64,000 nt of DNA from an uncultured Clostridia bacterium (GTDB taxonomy: Bacteria; Bacillota; Clostridia; Christensenellales; UBA3700): positions 67,743 through 131,742 of the forward strand of contig CANSGN010000004.1 in NCBI GenBank assembly GCA_947646415.1, written 5' to 3'. The notes beneath the pieces are model-generated. The model saw only the letters and a list, made by a program, of their open reading frames with translations. It did no database searches and had not been told where the DNA came from. Shown here in pieces: positions 1 to 8,624 of the stretch (the first letter of the stretch is position 1; each line of letters begins with the position of its first letter). The position numbers and the translations under genes are program-made.

Positions 1-706
1 ATACTTTTGGCATATCGCTAAACAAATCTTCAAGTGAAATTATATGTTTTTCTATATTATCTTTCAACTCGTCTAAAGTTACTGCGTTTTCAATCAAAAA
101 GTTTTTATTTTGTAGCCTTATAATGCTTGACATATATGCTAGACTACTAGTTGCCTCCGCCAAATCGCGGCAAATACTTCTTATGTAAGTTCCGCCCGAG
201 CAATGTATATCCAAAGTCAGCACACCGTTTTTATATGAAATAATATTTATGCTGTAAACATTTACTTGCCTAGGCTTTATATCAATTTCCTTTCCGTCTC
301 TTGCGGCATCACATGCACGAACTCCGCCAACACTTATACGTGAATATTTTGGCGGTAATTGCATAATGTTTCCCAAAAACATATCGATTTTCGACGTGAT
401 TTCGTCCAATGCAGGTATATTTTCACACTCTTCGACAACTACTCCGTAAGAGTCTAAAGTGTCGGTAGTTTTACCAAAACAAAAGGTTGCCCTATACACT
501 TTGTCCTGCCCTACCATATAATCAAAAAGCTTTGTAGCCGCCCCGAAACAAATTGGCAACACTCCGCTTCCCGCAGGGTCCAACGTGCCTAAATGCCCTA
601 CTTTGATTTTTTTATTTCCGGTATAATCTTTTAATAAATGTTTAACCTTTACCACAACATCGGACGACGTCCAACCTGTAGGTTTTAACACATTAATTAC
701 TCCCAT
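1..706 (-). CDS. truB: tRNA pseudouridine(55) synthase TruB, 3' end cut by window edge
   Basis: Isomerises U55 in the T-loop of tRNAs. I read 235 codons from ATG at 704-706 to the left edge with no stop, so the C-terminus is missing. The TruB catalytic motif GTLDPAGSG lies at residues 40-48 with Asp43 as the catalytic aspartate, after the N-terminal NVLKPTGWTSSD motif that is also typical of the family. The start overlaps the last 10 bases of the upstream nrnA, so the two are translationally coupled at the end of the nusA-infB operon. This is the usual Bacillota order (rbfA, nrnA, truB). Identity is secure from motifs and position; only the truncation by the window limits it. Confidence 0.96.
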   Translation of the reverse strand, partial: MGVINVLKPTGWTSSDVVVKVKHLLKDYTGNKKIKVGHLGTLDPAGSGVLPICFGAATKLFDYMVGQDKVYRATFCFGKTTDTLDSYGVVVEECENIPALDEITSKIDMFLGNIMQLPPKYSRISVGGVRACDAARDGKEIDIKPRQVNVYSINIISYKNGVLTLDIHCSGGTYIRSICRDLAEATSSLAYMSSIIRLQNKNFLIENAVTLDELKDNIEKHIISLEDLFSDMPKV

Positions 707-1662
707 GAACAACATATTTCGTCACGCACCGCTTTTAATATCTTTTCCACAACATCTTCGTAATAGCCGTTAACCCTAAAGCCAGCAGCATTTTTATGAC
801 CGCCGCCACCAAACATAAGCGCAATTTTGCTGCTATCCACATCCTCGCCCGTCCTTATGCTCACTTTAAAGTTTTGCTCGCGAACTTCACTTATGGCAAT
901 CGCAACACGAACACCTATAACATTGATAATGTTGTTTACCATACCTTCCGTACTTGAATTATCACAATTTGTCTCGTCAAAATCTTTCTTTAAAAAGCTA
1001 ATAATTCCTATTTGATTGTTATCGTAAAACTTAGCATTAGAAAGTGTCCTTGCCTTAAGCTTATACGTATTCATTTTTATCTTCTTTAAAAAGTGGTCGC
1101 AAATTTCATGAGCGGCAATATCATACTCTAGCAAAATACTTGCTGCCTCCATAGTTTTTGCGGTCACATTTGAAAAAGTAAAACCGCCACTGTCCGTAAC
1201 AAGCCCGCTATATAACAGTCTTGCAACTTCCCTATTAAGACCGTCCATTTCTTTTAACAAAAAGGTTACTATTTGAGCGGTAGCGGCAGCGTTAATATCA
1301 ATCAAATTGATATCTCCGTATTTCGTATTTGTTTTATGATGGTCGATAACCATTTTACGCTTACCTTTTTTAAATTCCTCCGCGGAATAAACTCCAAGCC
1401 TCTCCATATCCGCACAATCTACAGCAATAGTCAAATCATATTTATCTAGCTTAGCTTTATTGTAATCTTCAGACCCTTGCAAAAAGCACAACTTATCAGT
1501 CATTACATCATCGCAAAAAATGTATGGTTTTTTGCCATACATTTGAATTGCTTTATAAATCGCAAGAGAGGAACCGACAGTGTCTCCGTCGGGATTAATA
1601 TGAGAAATAACAGCAATGGTATTTGCTTTTTTTATCTCATTAATTATATTTTGATAATCCAT
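697..1662 (-). CDS. nrnA: Bifunctional oligoribonuclease / pAp phosphatase NrnA (DHH family)
   Basis: Degrades 2-5 nt RNA oligomers and dephosphorylates 3'-phosphoadenosine 5'-phosphate in the cytoplasm. 321 residues, normal for the family. The DHH phosphoesterase domain is at the N-terminus: metal-binding HINPDGD at residues 21-27 and the name-giving DHH in VIDHHKTN near residue 107. The C-terminal DHHA1 domain has the glycine-rich GGGGHKNAAGF motif near residue 288, which binds the substrate. ATG start at 1660-1662 after a GAGGT ribosome site. It lies 64 bases after rbfA and overlaps truB by 10 bases, matching the conserved cluster. All metal-ligand motifs appear intact. Confidence 0.95.
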   Translation of the reverse strand: MDYQNIINEIKKANTIAVISHINPDGDTVGSSLAIYKAIQMYGKKPYIFCDDVMTDKLCFLQGSEDYNKAKLDKYDLTIAVDCADMERLGVYSAEEFKKGKRKMVIDHHKTNTKYGDINLIDINAAATAQIVTFLLKEMDGLNREVARLLYSGLVTDSGGFTFSNVTAKTMEAASILLEYDIAAHEICDHFLKKIKMNTYKLKARTLSNAKFYDNNQIGIISFLKKDFDETNCDNSSTEGMVNNIINVIGVRVAIAISEVREQNFKVSIRTGEDVDSSKIALMFGGGGHKNAAGFRVNGYYEDVVEKILKAVRDEICCSWE

Positions 1663-1726
1663 ATATACCTCTAATCTTTATATGTTATACTAACCTTTTT
1701 GCAAATGCTTTAAACCTTAAAAGATT

Positions 1727-2080
1727 TTATTCGTTTGTTTTAGTGTTAATATCACTTAAAATTTGGCTAATTTTGATGCCGTAAGTTATGCTGTCATCCA
1801 AATAAAACCTTAATTCGGGCAAACTTCTTAAAATAATGCGTTTTTTAAGAATATTTTTTATATAACCTTGCCCGTTTTGAATGGCATCAACCACTTGTTT
1901 TTCTTCGCCGTTTGCACCAAGTACGCTAAGATAAACTTTGCATACCGATAAATCGCTGTCGCAATCTACTTTGACAATGCTTATCATACCTTTAATTCTT
2001 GGGTCGGATAGTTCCTCACTTATAATAGGTGCCAACTGCTTTTTTATTTCGGCATTTATCCTTTCTATCCTGTTGCTCAT
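1727..2080 (-). CDS. rbfA: Ribosome-binding factor A
   Basis: Small KH-fold protein needed for late 30S subunit maturation (16S rRNA 5' end processing) and cold adaptation. 117 residues, the usual length. The N-terminal [20 protein letters not shown] and the internal LSDPRIKGMISIVKVDCDSDLSVCKVYLS pattern (split here: EELSDPRIKG, then a beta strand with SDLSVCKVY) are the family signature. Start codon overlaps the infB stop by 4 bases (ATGA-type), so translation is coupled to infB. Position in the nusA-infB-rbfA operon is canonical. Confidence 0.95.
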   Translation of the reverse strand: MSNRIERINAEIKKQLAPIISEELSDPRIKGMISIVKVDCDSDLSVCKVYLSVLGANGEEKQVVDAIQNGQGYIKNILKKRIILRSLPELRFYLDDSITYGIKISQILSDINTKTNE

Positions 2081-4653
2081 CTCTCTTCCTCTTTCAAAAT
2101 AAATGCTTCGATAATATCGCCAATCTTAATATCGTTAAATCCTGCAAGACCGATACCGCACTCATAACCGCTGGCAACTTCCTTAGCCTCGTCCTTATTA
2201 CGTTTCATGGACGATATGCTACCCTCAAAAATAACTACGTTATCACGAATCAATCTAAATTTAGCATTTCTTAAAATCTTACCATCTGTAACATAACAGC
2301 CTGCAATAGTACCAACTTTGCTTATATTAAAGGTTTCACGAACTTCTGCATGTCCAAGCTCTTCTTCACGGAATACAGGGTCAAGCATACCTTTAAGTGC
2401 TTTTTGAATATCATCGATAGCGTCGTAAATTACGCGGTAAATCTTGATATCAACACCGTTCTTTTCGGCAAGCGCACGAGCTTTTGGCTCAGGTCTTACA
2501 TTAAAGCCTACGATAACTGCGTTACCTGTATCTGCAAGCATAACATCCGACTCATTGATTGCACCTACACCTGCATGAATAATTGTAAGTACGACATTTT
2601 CGTCTGCAACATTTTCGCCAAGCTTGATAAACTCTTGTTTAACAGCTTCGACAGAGCCTTGAACGTCACCCTTGATAATAACACCAAGCGACTTTCTCTC
2701 CCCACTGCTTACACCTTTAAACATATCGTCTAGGCTACGAGCTTTACTCTTGCTTTGCATTTCTTCACGTTCTTTATTATATCTTTCCTGTGCAACCTTT
2801 TTAGCAAGCTTATCGTCTTTTACGGAAATCATTTGGTCGCCCGCATTAGGCACATCCGACAAACCGTGAATAGATACTGCAATACTAGGTCCTGCACTCT
2901 TAATTTGTTTGTTATTGTTGTCAATCAACGCCCTAACCTTACCTACAACAGTGCCAGCAACAATGTAATCTCCTACCTTTAAAGTACCTTGTTGAATCAA
3001 GCAAGTTGCAACCGGTCCAACGCCTTTATCAAGCCTTGCCTCTATAATAGTACCGCTAGCAGGACAATCCTTAACCGCAGTTAGTTCTTTATACTCGGCA
3101 AGCAACAAAATACCCTCAAGCAAATCGTCAACGCCCATACCTGTTTTTGCACTTACAGGATAAACCATTGTTGTACCTCCCCAAGCTTCGGGAACTAAAT
3201 CATATCTGCCCATTTCCTCCATAACTTTATCCGGGTTGGCTTGAGTTTTATCCATTTTGTTGATAGCAATCATAATTTCTACTCCTGCCTCTTTAGCATG
3301 TGAGATTGCCTCAACCGTTTGTGGCATTATACCATCATCCGCTGCAACTACTATAATTGCAATATCCGTAACCATTGCACCTCTTTTTCTCATAGAAGTA
3401 AATGCCTCGTGTCCCGGAGTATCAAGGAATGTGATAGGCTCGCCGTTCAACTCTATTGTGTAAGCACCGATATGTTGAGTAATACCGCCTGCCTCGCCGC
3501 TTGCGACTTTAGACTTACGGATGTAGTCCAAAAGAGATGTTTTACCATGGTCAACGTGTCCCATAATGGTAACAACAGGAGGTCTTTTTACAAATTCGCC
3601 CTCTACGGAATGTTCCAAAACAGATTGTTTTAAAATATCTTCCGCTGTCTCTTGTGGCTTGTACTCCAAAGTAATGCCGTAATCCATTGCAACAAGTTCC
3701 GCAGTATCAAAATCTATACTTCCGTTAACATTGCACATTTGTCCCAATAGGAAAAGTTTTTTTACAATTTCCGCACCTTGAATACCTATTTTTTCAGCAA
3801 GTGTTTTGATAGGAATTATTTGAGTTTCCACCACTGCATGCTCTATTTTTACGGTATTAGGTGTAAAGTCGTTTGCTTTTTTGATTTTCTTTTGTTTATG
3901 GATTCTTACAACATCGTCGTCATCGTCAAATCCATCATAACCATTTGTAGCATATCCTTTTTTAATTAAAGTACGCTTGTTAAGTTGCTTTTTACTATCG
4001 TCTTTTTCAAAAGTTTTCTTTTTCTTTTGAGTATTTTCTTTCATAGGAGTTGCGATAGGAGCCGGCTCAAATTTACCAAAATTATTACTCTTACCATCTC
4101 TATTGAAAGGTTTTTTATCGTCCTTATTAAAAGGCTTGTTTTTATTATCCCTATTAAAATTAGGTTTTCCGTCTTTATTAAATTCACGCGGACCATTATT
4201 ATTTACACGATTTCTATTGTCGTACGGCTTATTATTTCTGTTTTGCCTGTTATCATTTGGCACAAACACATTTTTACGAACAGGCTCTTGTGCCTTTTCG
4301 ATGTTTTGTGCAACTTTAGGCACAGCAACTTCTTCAACAAATGTACTTTCGTTTGCTGTTTTTTCTGTTTTTTCCTTCTCGTTATTAGGAACAGCAATTT
4401 CTTCCTGCACTTGAACTTTTGGTGCAACCTCCTGTGCTACCGATACTGTAGGCACTTCCGCATCCTCGTTGGCGCTGACAACAGGTGGCAAATCTTTTTC
4501 TTTGATTTCCGCCTTTTTATCTTGCATTCTGCCCTCGATAGAACGCATTAAATTTTTTAATTCTCTTATATCTTTTTGCAAAGCAACAATGGTATTGTCC
4601 TTTAAAACAGGCATACCGTTAACTTTACCAATAACTTCTTTAATATCACTCAT
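2077..4653 (-). CDS. infB: Translation initiation factor IF-2
   Basis: GTPase that places initiator tRNA on the 30S subunit and promotes 50S joining. 858 residues. Residues 1-260 hold a low-complexity N-terminal region rich in Asn, Lys, Arg and Asp (runs such as [15 protein letters not shown]), with the IF2_N helical module near residue 280. The G domain follows: P-loop GHVDHGKT near residue 364, DTPGH near 412 and NKMD near 466. Domains II, III (IF-2) and IV follow to the C-terminus. The Asn-rich N-terminus is longer than the minimal form but varies widely in the family. ATG start with GGAGGTGCAAC upstream; it overlaps ylxQ by 8 bases. Confidence 0.97.
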   Translation of the reverse strand: MSDIKEVIGKVNGMPVLKDNTIVALQKDIRELKNLMRSIEGRMQDKKAEIKEKDLPPVVSANEDAEVPTVSVAQEVAPKVQVQEEIAVPNNEKEKTEKTANESTFVEEVAVPKVAQNIEKAQEPVRKNVFVPNDNRQNRNNKPYDNRNRVNNNGPREFNKDGKPNFNRDNKNKPFNKDDKKPFNRDGKSNNFGKFEPAPIATPMKENTQKKKKTFEKDDSKKQLNKRTLIKKGYATNGYDGFDDDDDVVRIHKQKKIKKANDFTPNTVKIEHAVVETQIIPIKTLAEKIGIQGAEIVKKLFLLGQMCNVNGSIDFDTAELVAMDYGITLEYKPQETAEDILKQSVLEHSVEGEFVKRPPVVTIMGHVDHGKTSLLDYIRKSKVASGEAGGITQHIGAYTIELNGEPITFLDTPGHEAFTSMRKRGAMVTDIAIIVVAADDGIMPQTVEAISHAKEAGVEIMIAINKMDKTQANPDKVMEEMGRYDLVPEAWGGTTMVYPVSAKTGMGVDDLLEGILLLAEYKELTAVKDCPASGTIIEARLDKGVGPVATCLIQQGTLKVGDYIVAGTVVGKVRALIDNNNKQIKSAGPSIAVSIHGLSDVPNAGDQMISVKDDKLAKKVAQERYNKEREEMQSKSKARSLDDMFKGVSSGERKSLGVIIKGDVQGSVEAVKQEFIKLGENVADENVVLTIIHAGVGAINESDVMLADTGNAVIVGFNVRPEPKARALAEKNGVDIKIYRVIYDAIDDIQKALKGMLDPVFREEELGHAEVRETFNISKVGTIAGCYVTDGKILRNAKFRLIRDNVVIFEGSISSMKRNKDEAKEVASGYECGIGLAGFNDIKIGDIIEAFILKEEER

Positions 4654-4951
4654 GTTGCACCTCCATACATTCGGTTATTGCACTGCCCAAAGAGCTATCT
4701 TCAATCGCCACAGCTTTTACATTAGCCCTTTTGGTAAGTTCACTTAAACTGAAATCTACCATACTGCATCTTATATTTTTATTTGCACAAAAATCGCACA
4801 ACTTTTTACGGGAATTATCCCCTAAACTTCCATCATACAATACAATGTATATTTTTCGTCTGCAGGTTTTTATACCATCCACCCCAAAAGTGGCTTTTTG
4901 CATTTTTATGGCAAAACCTATATAAGACTTAATTTTTGTAGTATTTATCAT
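4646..4951 (-). CDS. ylxQ: L7Ae-family ribosomal protein-like YlxQ
   Basis: Small RNA-binding protein of the L7Ae/L30e/S12e fold found between ylxR and infB in Bacillota; exact role not settled, probably binds K-turn RNA. I chose the start MINTTKI at 4949-4951, giving 101 residues, because AAGGAG stands 6 bases before it; an upstream ATG at 4972 in frame lacks a ribosome site and would lengthen the overlap with ylxR. Sequence shows the alternating beta/alpha pattern with KIYIVLYDGSLGDNSRKKL and a C-terminal AVAIEDSSLGSAI (the L7Ae loop that faces RNA). Lies between ylxR (23-base overlap) and infB (8-base overlap). Confidence 0.85.
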   Translation of the reverse strand: MINTTKIKSYIGFAIKMQKATFGVDGIKTCRRKIYIVLYDGSLGDNSRKKLCDFCANKNIRCSMVDFSLSELTKRANVKAVAIEDSSLGSAITECMEVQHE

Positions 4952-5201
4952 ATTCTCCTTGAATTTTGTCATAAACTACGGGCGAAATATTTTCCTTAAA
5001 AGCTTTATTCAAACCTTTTGTTTTTATCATTTTTGCAAAACAATCGGGGTTTTTACAGATATACGCACCTCTTCCGTTGGCTTTAAGCGTAGTATCCAAC
5101 ATATATTCGCCGTCTTTTGTTCTGATTATTCTTATCAAATCGCGTTTATCTACCATGTTATGGCAAACAATACACATACGCATAGGAATTTTTTTTACCA
5201 C
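4929..5201 (-). CDS. rnpM: RNase P modulator RnpM (YlxR)
   Basis: Small basic RNA-binding protein of the YlxR family; in Bacillus subtilis the homologue binds the RNase P RNA and dampens its activity. 90 residues with the family signature near the N-terminus: RMCIVCHNM (two Cys), then KRDLIRIIR, and GRGAYICKNPDCF in the middle. Start is GTG at 5199-5201; the ribosome site GAGGAG lies inside the last codons of nusA 6 bases upstream, so it is coupled to nusA, from which it is separated by only 3 bases. Canonical place between nusA and ylxQ/infB. Confidence 0.9.
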   Translation of the reverse strand: MVKKIPMRMCIVCHNMVDKRDLIRIIRTKDGEYMLDTTLKANGRGAYICKNPDCFAKMIKTKGLNKAFKENISPVVYDKIQGEYDKYYKN

Positions 5202-5204
5202 GTC

Positions 5205-6275
5205 TTACTCCTCTGTAACGTCAATTATACCGTCTTGTATAGCTTGAGATTGGGACTTAACATCTATTTTCCAACCGGTCAACTTTGCGGCAAGTCTGAC
5301 ATTTTGTCCGCCCTTACCGATAGCAAGTGACAACTTGTCATCAGGAACTATTACTCTTGCAGTTTTTTCATCCTCTTGCGTAATGCTCAAAACTTGTGCA
5401 GGGCTTAATGCTCTTGCAATGTACTCAAGCGGATTTTCACTCCAACGGATGATATCAACTTTTTCGCCTGAAAGCTCACGTACAACCTCGTTGATTCTTA
5501 CACCTTTTTGACCTATACAACCGCCAACAGCATCGATATTAGGATTGTCGCTATGTACAGCCATTTTTGTACGATTACCTGCATCTCTTACGATACCTTT
5601 GATAACGATATCGCCACTCTTAATTTCAGGTGCTTCCATCTCAAACAATCTTTTAACAAGACCTGCAACCGAACGAGATACGATAACTTGAGGACCTCTT
5701 GTATTAGTTCTTGTGTTTTTAACATAGACTTTAAGCATTTGACCCGGCATATATTTTTCGTTAGGAGACTTATCTGCACCAGACATTATAGCAGTCATTT
5801 GAGTGCTTAAAATTTCAAGATAAACAATATCTCCGTCAATTTTAATAACTTGTGCATTGGCAATTTCGCCCTCTCTGTCAGTCATTTCGGACATAACACG
5901 TTCTTTACGAGCGTCATTCAATCTTTGCATAACAACTTGTTTTGCAGTTTGGATAGCAATTCTTGAAAGTTCCTTAGGAGTAACATCCCAAAGTACCCAA
6001 TCGCCAACTTTATAAGACTTTTTAATTTCTTTTGCATCACTTAGCAAAATTTCCTTATCTGGCTCAGTAACTTCTTCCACAACGGTTTTGTATGCAAAAA
6101 CTTTAATTTCGCATCTGTTCTCATTCAATTTAACCGTCATAGGTCTTGCTTCGCCGGTTTCCCTTTTAAAAGCAGAAACCAAACCTGCTTCCAAAGCTTC
6201 GATAAATGTTGACTTTTCAATTCTTTTGTCCTTTTCCAATTCGTCCAATGCTGCAAAAAAATCTTTATTAACCAT
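5205..6275 (-). CDS. nusA: Transcription termination/antitermination factor NusA
   Basis: Binds RNA polymerase and nascent RNA, controls pausing, intrinsic termination and antitermination of rRNA operons. 356 residues, the length of the Bacillota form that lacks the C-terminal AR repeats. Order: N-terminal polymerase-binding domain (FAALDELEKDKRIEKSTFIE), S1 domain near residues 130-200, KH1 with VDAVGGCIGQKGVRI near 250, KH2 with LSLAIGKGGQNVRLAAKLTGW near 315-335 (both GXXG loops present). AGGAG ribosome site upstream. It follows rimP by 52 bases; the pair shares the promoter at 6857-6885. Confidence 0.96.
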   Translation of the reverse strand: MVNKDFFAALDELEKDKRIEKSTFIEALEAGLVSAFKRETGEARPMTVKLNENRCEIKVFAYKTVVEEVTEPDKEILLSDAKEIKKSYKVGDWVLWDVTPKELSRIAIQTAKQVVMQRLNDARKERVMSEMTDREGEIANAQVIKIDGDIVYLEILSTQMTAIMSGADKSPNEKYMPGQMLKVYVKNTRTNTRGPQVIVSRSVAGLVKRLFEMEAPEIKSGDIVIKGIVRDAGNRTKMAVHSDNPNIDAVGGCIGQKGVRINEVVRELSGEKVDIIRWSENPLEYIARALSPAQVLSITQEDEKTARVIVPDDKLSLAIGKGGQNVRLAAKLTGWKIDVKSQSQAIQDGIIDVTEE

Positions 6276-6327
6276 TTTTATATTTCTCCTCTACAAATTA
6301 TCAAAATTTTATTCTCTAGTTTAATTA

Positions 6328-6792
6328 TTAAAATTTAATTTCGGGTTTTATAAGTGCAATATTTTTGATATCCAAATTTATTTCTTTCCCGTTATAATCC
6401 AAATCGATTATTCCCTTTTGCAAGTCATAACCTTTTAAAACTGCCACGAATTTTTTTAAATCCCCCACTTTTTCAAAAAGCGAAACATTTACCTCTTTGT
6501 CAAGATTTCTTTTATAATCTCTTTCCACCTTTAAAGGTCTGTCAATGCCGGGAGACGACACGTTTAAAATGTATTTTTCCCCACTTGTTGGGTCAATCTC
6601 GTCAAGGATAGGGTCAATCGTTCTATGAACAAGTTCACAACCGTTTAAATCCACGCCGCCGTCCTTATCGATAAATATTGTAAGATTCATATCTCCCAAA
6701 TATTTTTTGTAAGTGATTTCAATAATTTCATATCCTAATTCGGTTACTGCTTTTGTGATATGCTCTTCCACCATATCAATAACTTTTGACAT
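6328..6792 (-). CDS. rimP: Ribosome maturation factor RimP
   Basis: Assists 30S subunit assembly. I use ATG at 6790-6792 (MSKVIDMVEE), giving 154 residues, because GGAGGA sits 4 bases before it; a longer in-frame ORF reaches 6828 but would run through the leader hairpin. Family motifs: VTELGYEIIEI, then the YLGDMNLTIFIDKDGGVDLN strand-turn (split), DEIDPTSGEKYILNVSSPGIDRPL, which is the most conserved stretch. First gene of the rimP-nusA-rnpM-ylxQ-infB-rbfA-nrnA-truB operon. Its 5' leader carries a 10-bp hairpin at 6811-6833. Confidence 0.95.
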   Translation of the reverse strand: MSKVIDMVEEHITKAVTELGYEIIEITYKKYLGDMNLTIFIDKDGGVDLNGCELVHRTIDPILDEIDPTSGEKYILNVSSPGIDRPLKVERDYKRNLDKEVNVSLFEKVGDLKKFVAVLKGYDLQKGIIDLDYNGKEINLDIKNIALIKPEIKF

Positions 6793-6810
6793 AAATCCTC
6801 CGCAAACATT

Positions 6811-6833
6811 AAGGAGTGGTTCGACCACTCCTT
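6811..6833 (-). promoter_or_regulatory. Leader hairpin of the rimP-nusA operon
   Basis: A perfect 10-bp stem (AAGGAGTGGT / ACCACTCCTT) with a 3-base loop lies in the 5' untranslated region, between the promoter at 6857-6885 and the rimP ribosome site. No T-run follows on either strand, so it is not a standard terminator. One arm carries a second AAGGAG and the other arm an ACTCCTT that could pair with the real GGAGG site of rimP, so it may control translation; that is inference. Confidence 0.55.
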
Positions 6834-6856
6834 AGATGTTAATCTATTACAATAAA

Positions 6857-6885
6857 ATTATACCACATCAAATAATGCAATGCAA
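6857..6885 (-). promoter_or_regulatory. Sigma-A promoter of the rimP-nusA-infB operon
   Basis: On the minus strand: -35 TTGCAT (6880-6885), 17-base spacer, -10 TATAAT (6857-6862). Predicted start near 6850, leaving a leader of about 58 bases before rimP. The remaining sequence 6886-7042 is AT-rich and holds nothing I recognise. Confidence 0.75.
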
Positions 6886-7042
6886 GCATTTTTTGTAATA
6901 TTTTTATAATTATATATAATTATTTGTATTAATTACAATAAAATTAGCCAAAATCGGAAAATAAAACATAAATTTCAATTTATACTACCTCTAATTAGCA
7001 CTCAAACCATAAATTAAAAATTACATAATAGCTTATGCCATT

Positions 7043-8563
7043 TTAAAATTTGCCTATTTTAACAAGTTCGATAAATAATTTTGCGGTTGCCAAGCAATCG
7101 TTTACCGCCCTGTGAGCCCCCTCCAAATTAATACCGAAATGCTCGCACAATGTGCCTAATTTGTAGTTTTTGCAAAATACGCTTTTTCTTGCCATTTCAA
7201 CAGTATCCATTGTATGGTTTGCAAATAGATATCCGTTAAGTTTTGCATACTTATCCACAAACTTTTTATCAAATGCTGCATTGTGAGCTACAAGTACGCT
7301 GTTTTCGCTAAACTTATAAAAATCTGCGATTACATCCGACATATCGGGTGCATTTTTAACATCGTTGTCAGTTATGGAAGTAAGCTCGGTAATTTTTTCG
7401 GGTATAGGAATATGCGGATTTACAAAAGTAGAAAAAGTTTCACTTATCACACCATCTACAACTTTTACAGCGCCAAGTTCGATTACTTCGTCCGAAACAT
7501 CCAAACCTGTCGTTTCAAAATCAAAAACAACAAAAGATTTTCCTACCAAATATGAAGGTACTGAACTGCTGTTTGTCCCTGCAGAAAACAAATCGTCTTG
7601 TATATAGTCAACATAACGCTCAGGGTGTACTGCCACATATTTCATAGGCGTAGTTTTTAAATCTTCTTTTAAAATTATAGATGACTTATCAATAGTGCAC
7701 TTGCTAATATCTTTACACAAAAGCACACTATCGTGTAAAAAACTATCCAAATCTTTGCGACCTGTAACAATTATCTCGTCGCCTATGCCGATTTTGTCAT
7801 AGTCGCCCTCTCCTTGATATTTTGCAAACGCCTTGCACACCAAACTACCTGTGCCGTCATTAATTTTAAACACATAATATGAGTTACCTGTCTTTTTACT
7901 CTCATTACGTTTAAATTCGATTACTTCCCCAGCATAAACAGCATTTTCTTCCGTATCTTTGCTGTCCACAATATACCTTGGTCGTATGGAAATTGCTTTG
8001 CCTACTATCTTTTCGTGATTTTCCGTCCTTATCCTACGGCTGATTATTGTTATGGAGTCCTCAGTCGCAAGGTCGGTTTCCAAATCCAAATCCTTTTTGC
8101 TATCGGATATTTCAAGCCTCAATTCGTTGCACATTTTATGCGACATGTAATTTGTCATACTTGCAAGCAAATCCATCGACTTAAAATAATCGTAAAACAT
8201 CGATTTCATATTTATTTTGACAAAGGCTATCCCATTGACTACTTTCGCATCAATTTCACTATTTTCAATCATAACGGTAGGATGTTTTTCCTTAAAATAA
8301 CCCAAAACATACCTTTTTACAACTTCATCATTTATGTAAGATTTTGAAAAAGTAATTTCCACCTGCATGGAATGAGGCAAAATATTGATTACTGCATCCT
8401 TAATGGCAAGTTTATCTTCCTCGGACAGACTATCCAAAATATCGTAAGGCAATAAAAAATTAACCGTAACTACAGGCGGCTTTTTTTGTATTTCTACATT
8501 ACTTACCCTTAAATAGTTAAATTTATCATTTGTCAATTTGTTTAATTCATCTAAAAATTCCAC
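7043..8563 (-). CDS. PolC-like N-terminal/OB/3'-5' exonuclease protein without polymerase domain
   Basis: 506 residues at the locus where full-length PolC (about 1400 residues) stands in related genomes (ispG-polC-rimP). Residues 1-190 resemble the PolC N-terminal domain; residues 205-290 form an OB fold (VYAGEVIEFKRNESKKTGNSYY split, then FKINDGTGSLVCKAF). Residues 340-506 are a DnaQ-type exonuclease: ExoI VVFDFETTGLD, ExoII LVAHNAAFDKKF, ExoIII AHRAVNDCLATA. The PHP segments and the whole polymerase palm/fingers are absent. The ORF closes cleanly with TAA and the 160 bases before the rimP promoter hold no remnant. GTG start at 8561-8563 with AGAGGT upstream. It may act as a free proofreading or repair exonuclease; whether another polC exists elsewhere is unknown. 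Confidence 0.85.
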   Translation of the reverse strand: MEFLDELNKLTNDKFNYLRVSNVEIQKKPPVVTVNFLLPYDILDSLSEEDKLAIKDAVINILPHSMQVEITFSKSYINDEVVKRYVLGYFKEKHPTVMIENSEIDAKVVNGIAFVKINMKSMFYDYFKSMDLLASMTNYMSHKMCNELRLEISDSKKDLDLETDLATEDSITIISRRIRTENHEKIVGKAISIRPRYIVDSKDTEENAVYAGEVIEFKRNESKKTGNSYYVFKINDGTGSLVCKAFAKYQGEGDYDKIGIGDEIIVTGRKDLDSFLHDSVLLCKDISKCTIDKSSIILKEDLKTTPMKYVAVHPERYVDYIQDDLFSAGTNSSSVPSYLVGKSFVVFDFETTGLDVSDEVIELGAVKVVDGVISETFSTFVNPHIPIPEKITELTSITDNDVKNAPDMSDVIADFYKFSENSVLVAHNAAFDKKFVDKYAKLNGYLFANHTMDTVEMARKSVFCKNYKLGTLCEHFGINLEGAHRAVNDCLATAKLFIELVKIGKF

Positions 8564-8624
8564 AACGTACCTCTTTTATTTATCTAAATTAAAAATAACC
8601 CCGATTTTCGCAAGTTTTTAATAT

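Noticed and set aside
3985-4551. Long plus-strand ORF opposite infB
   Set aside because: Antisense shadow of the IF-2 low-complexity region; hydrophobic repeats come from reading Lys/Asn codons in reverse, no ribosome site.
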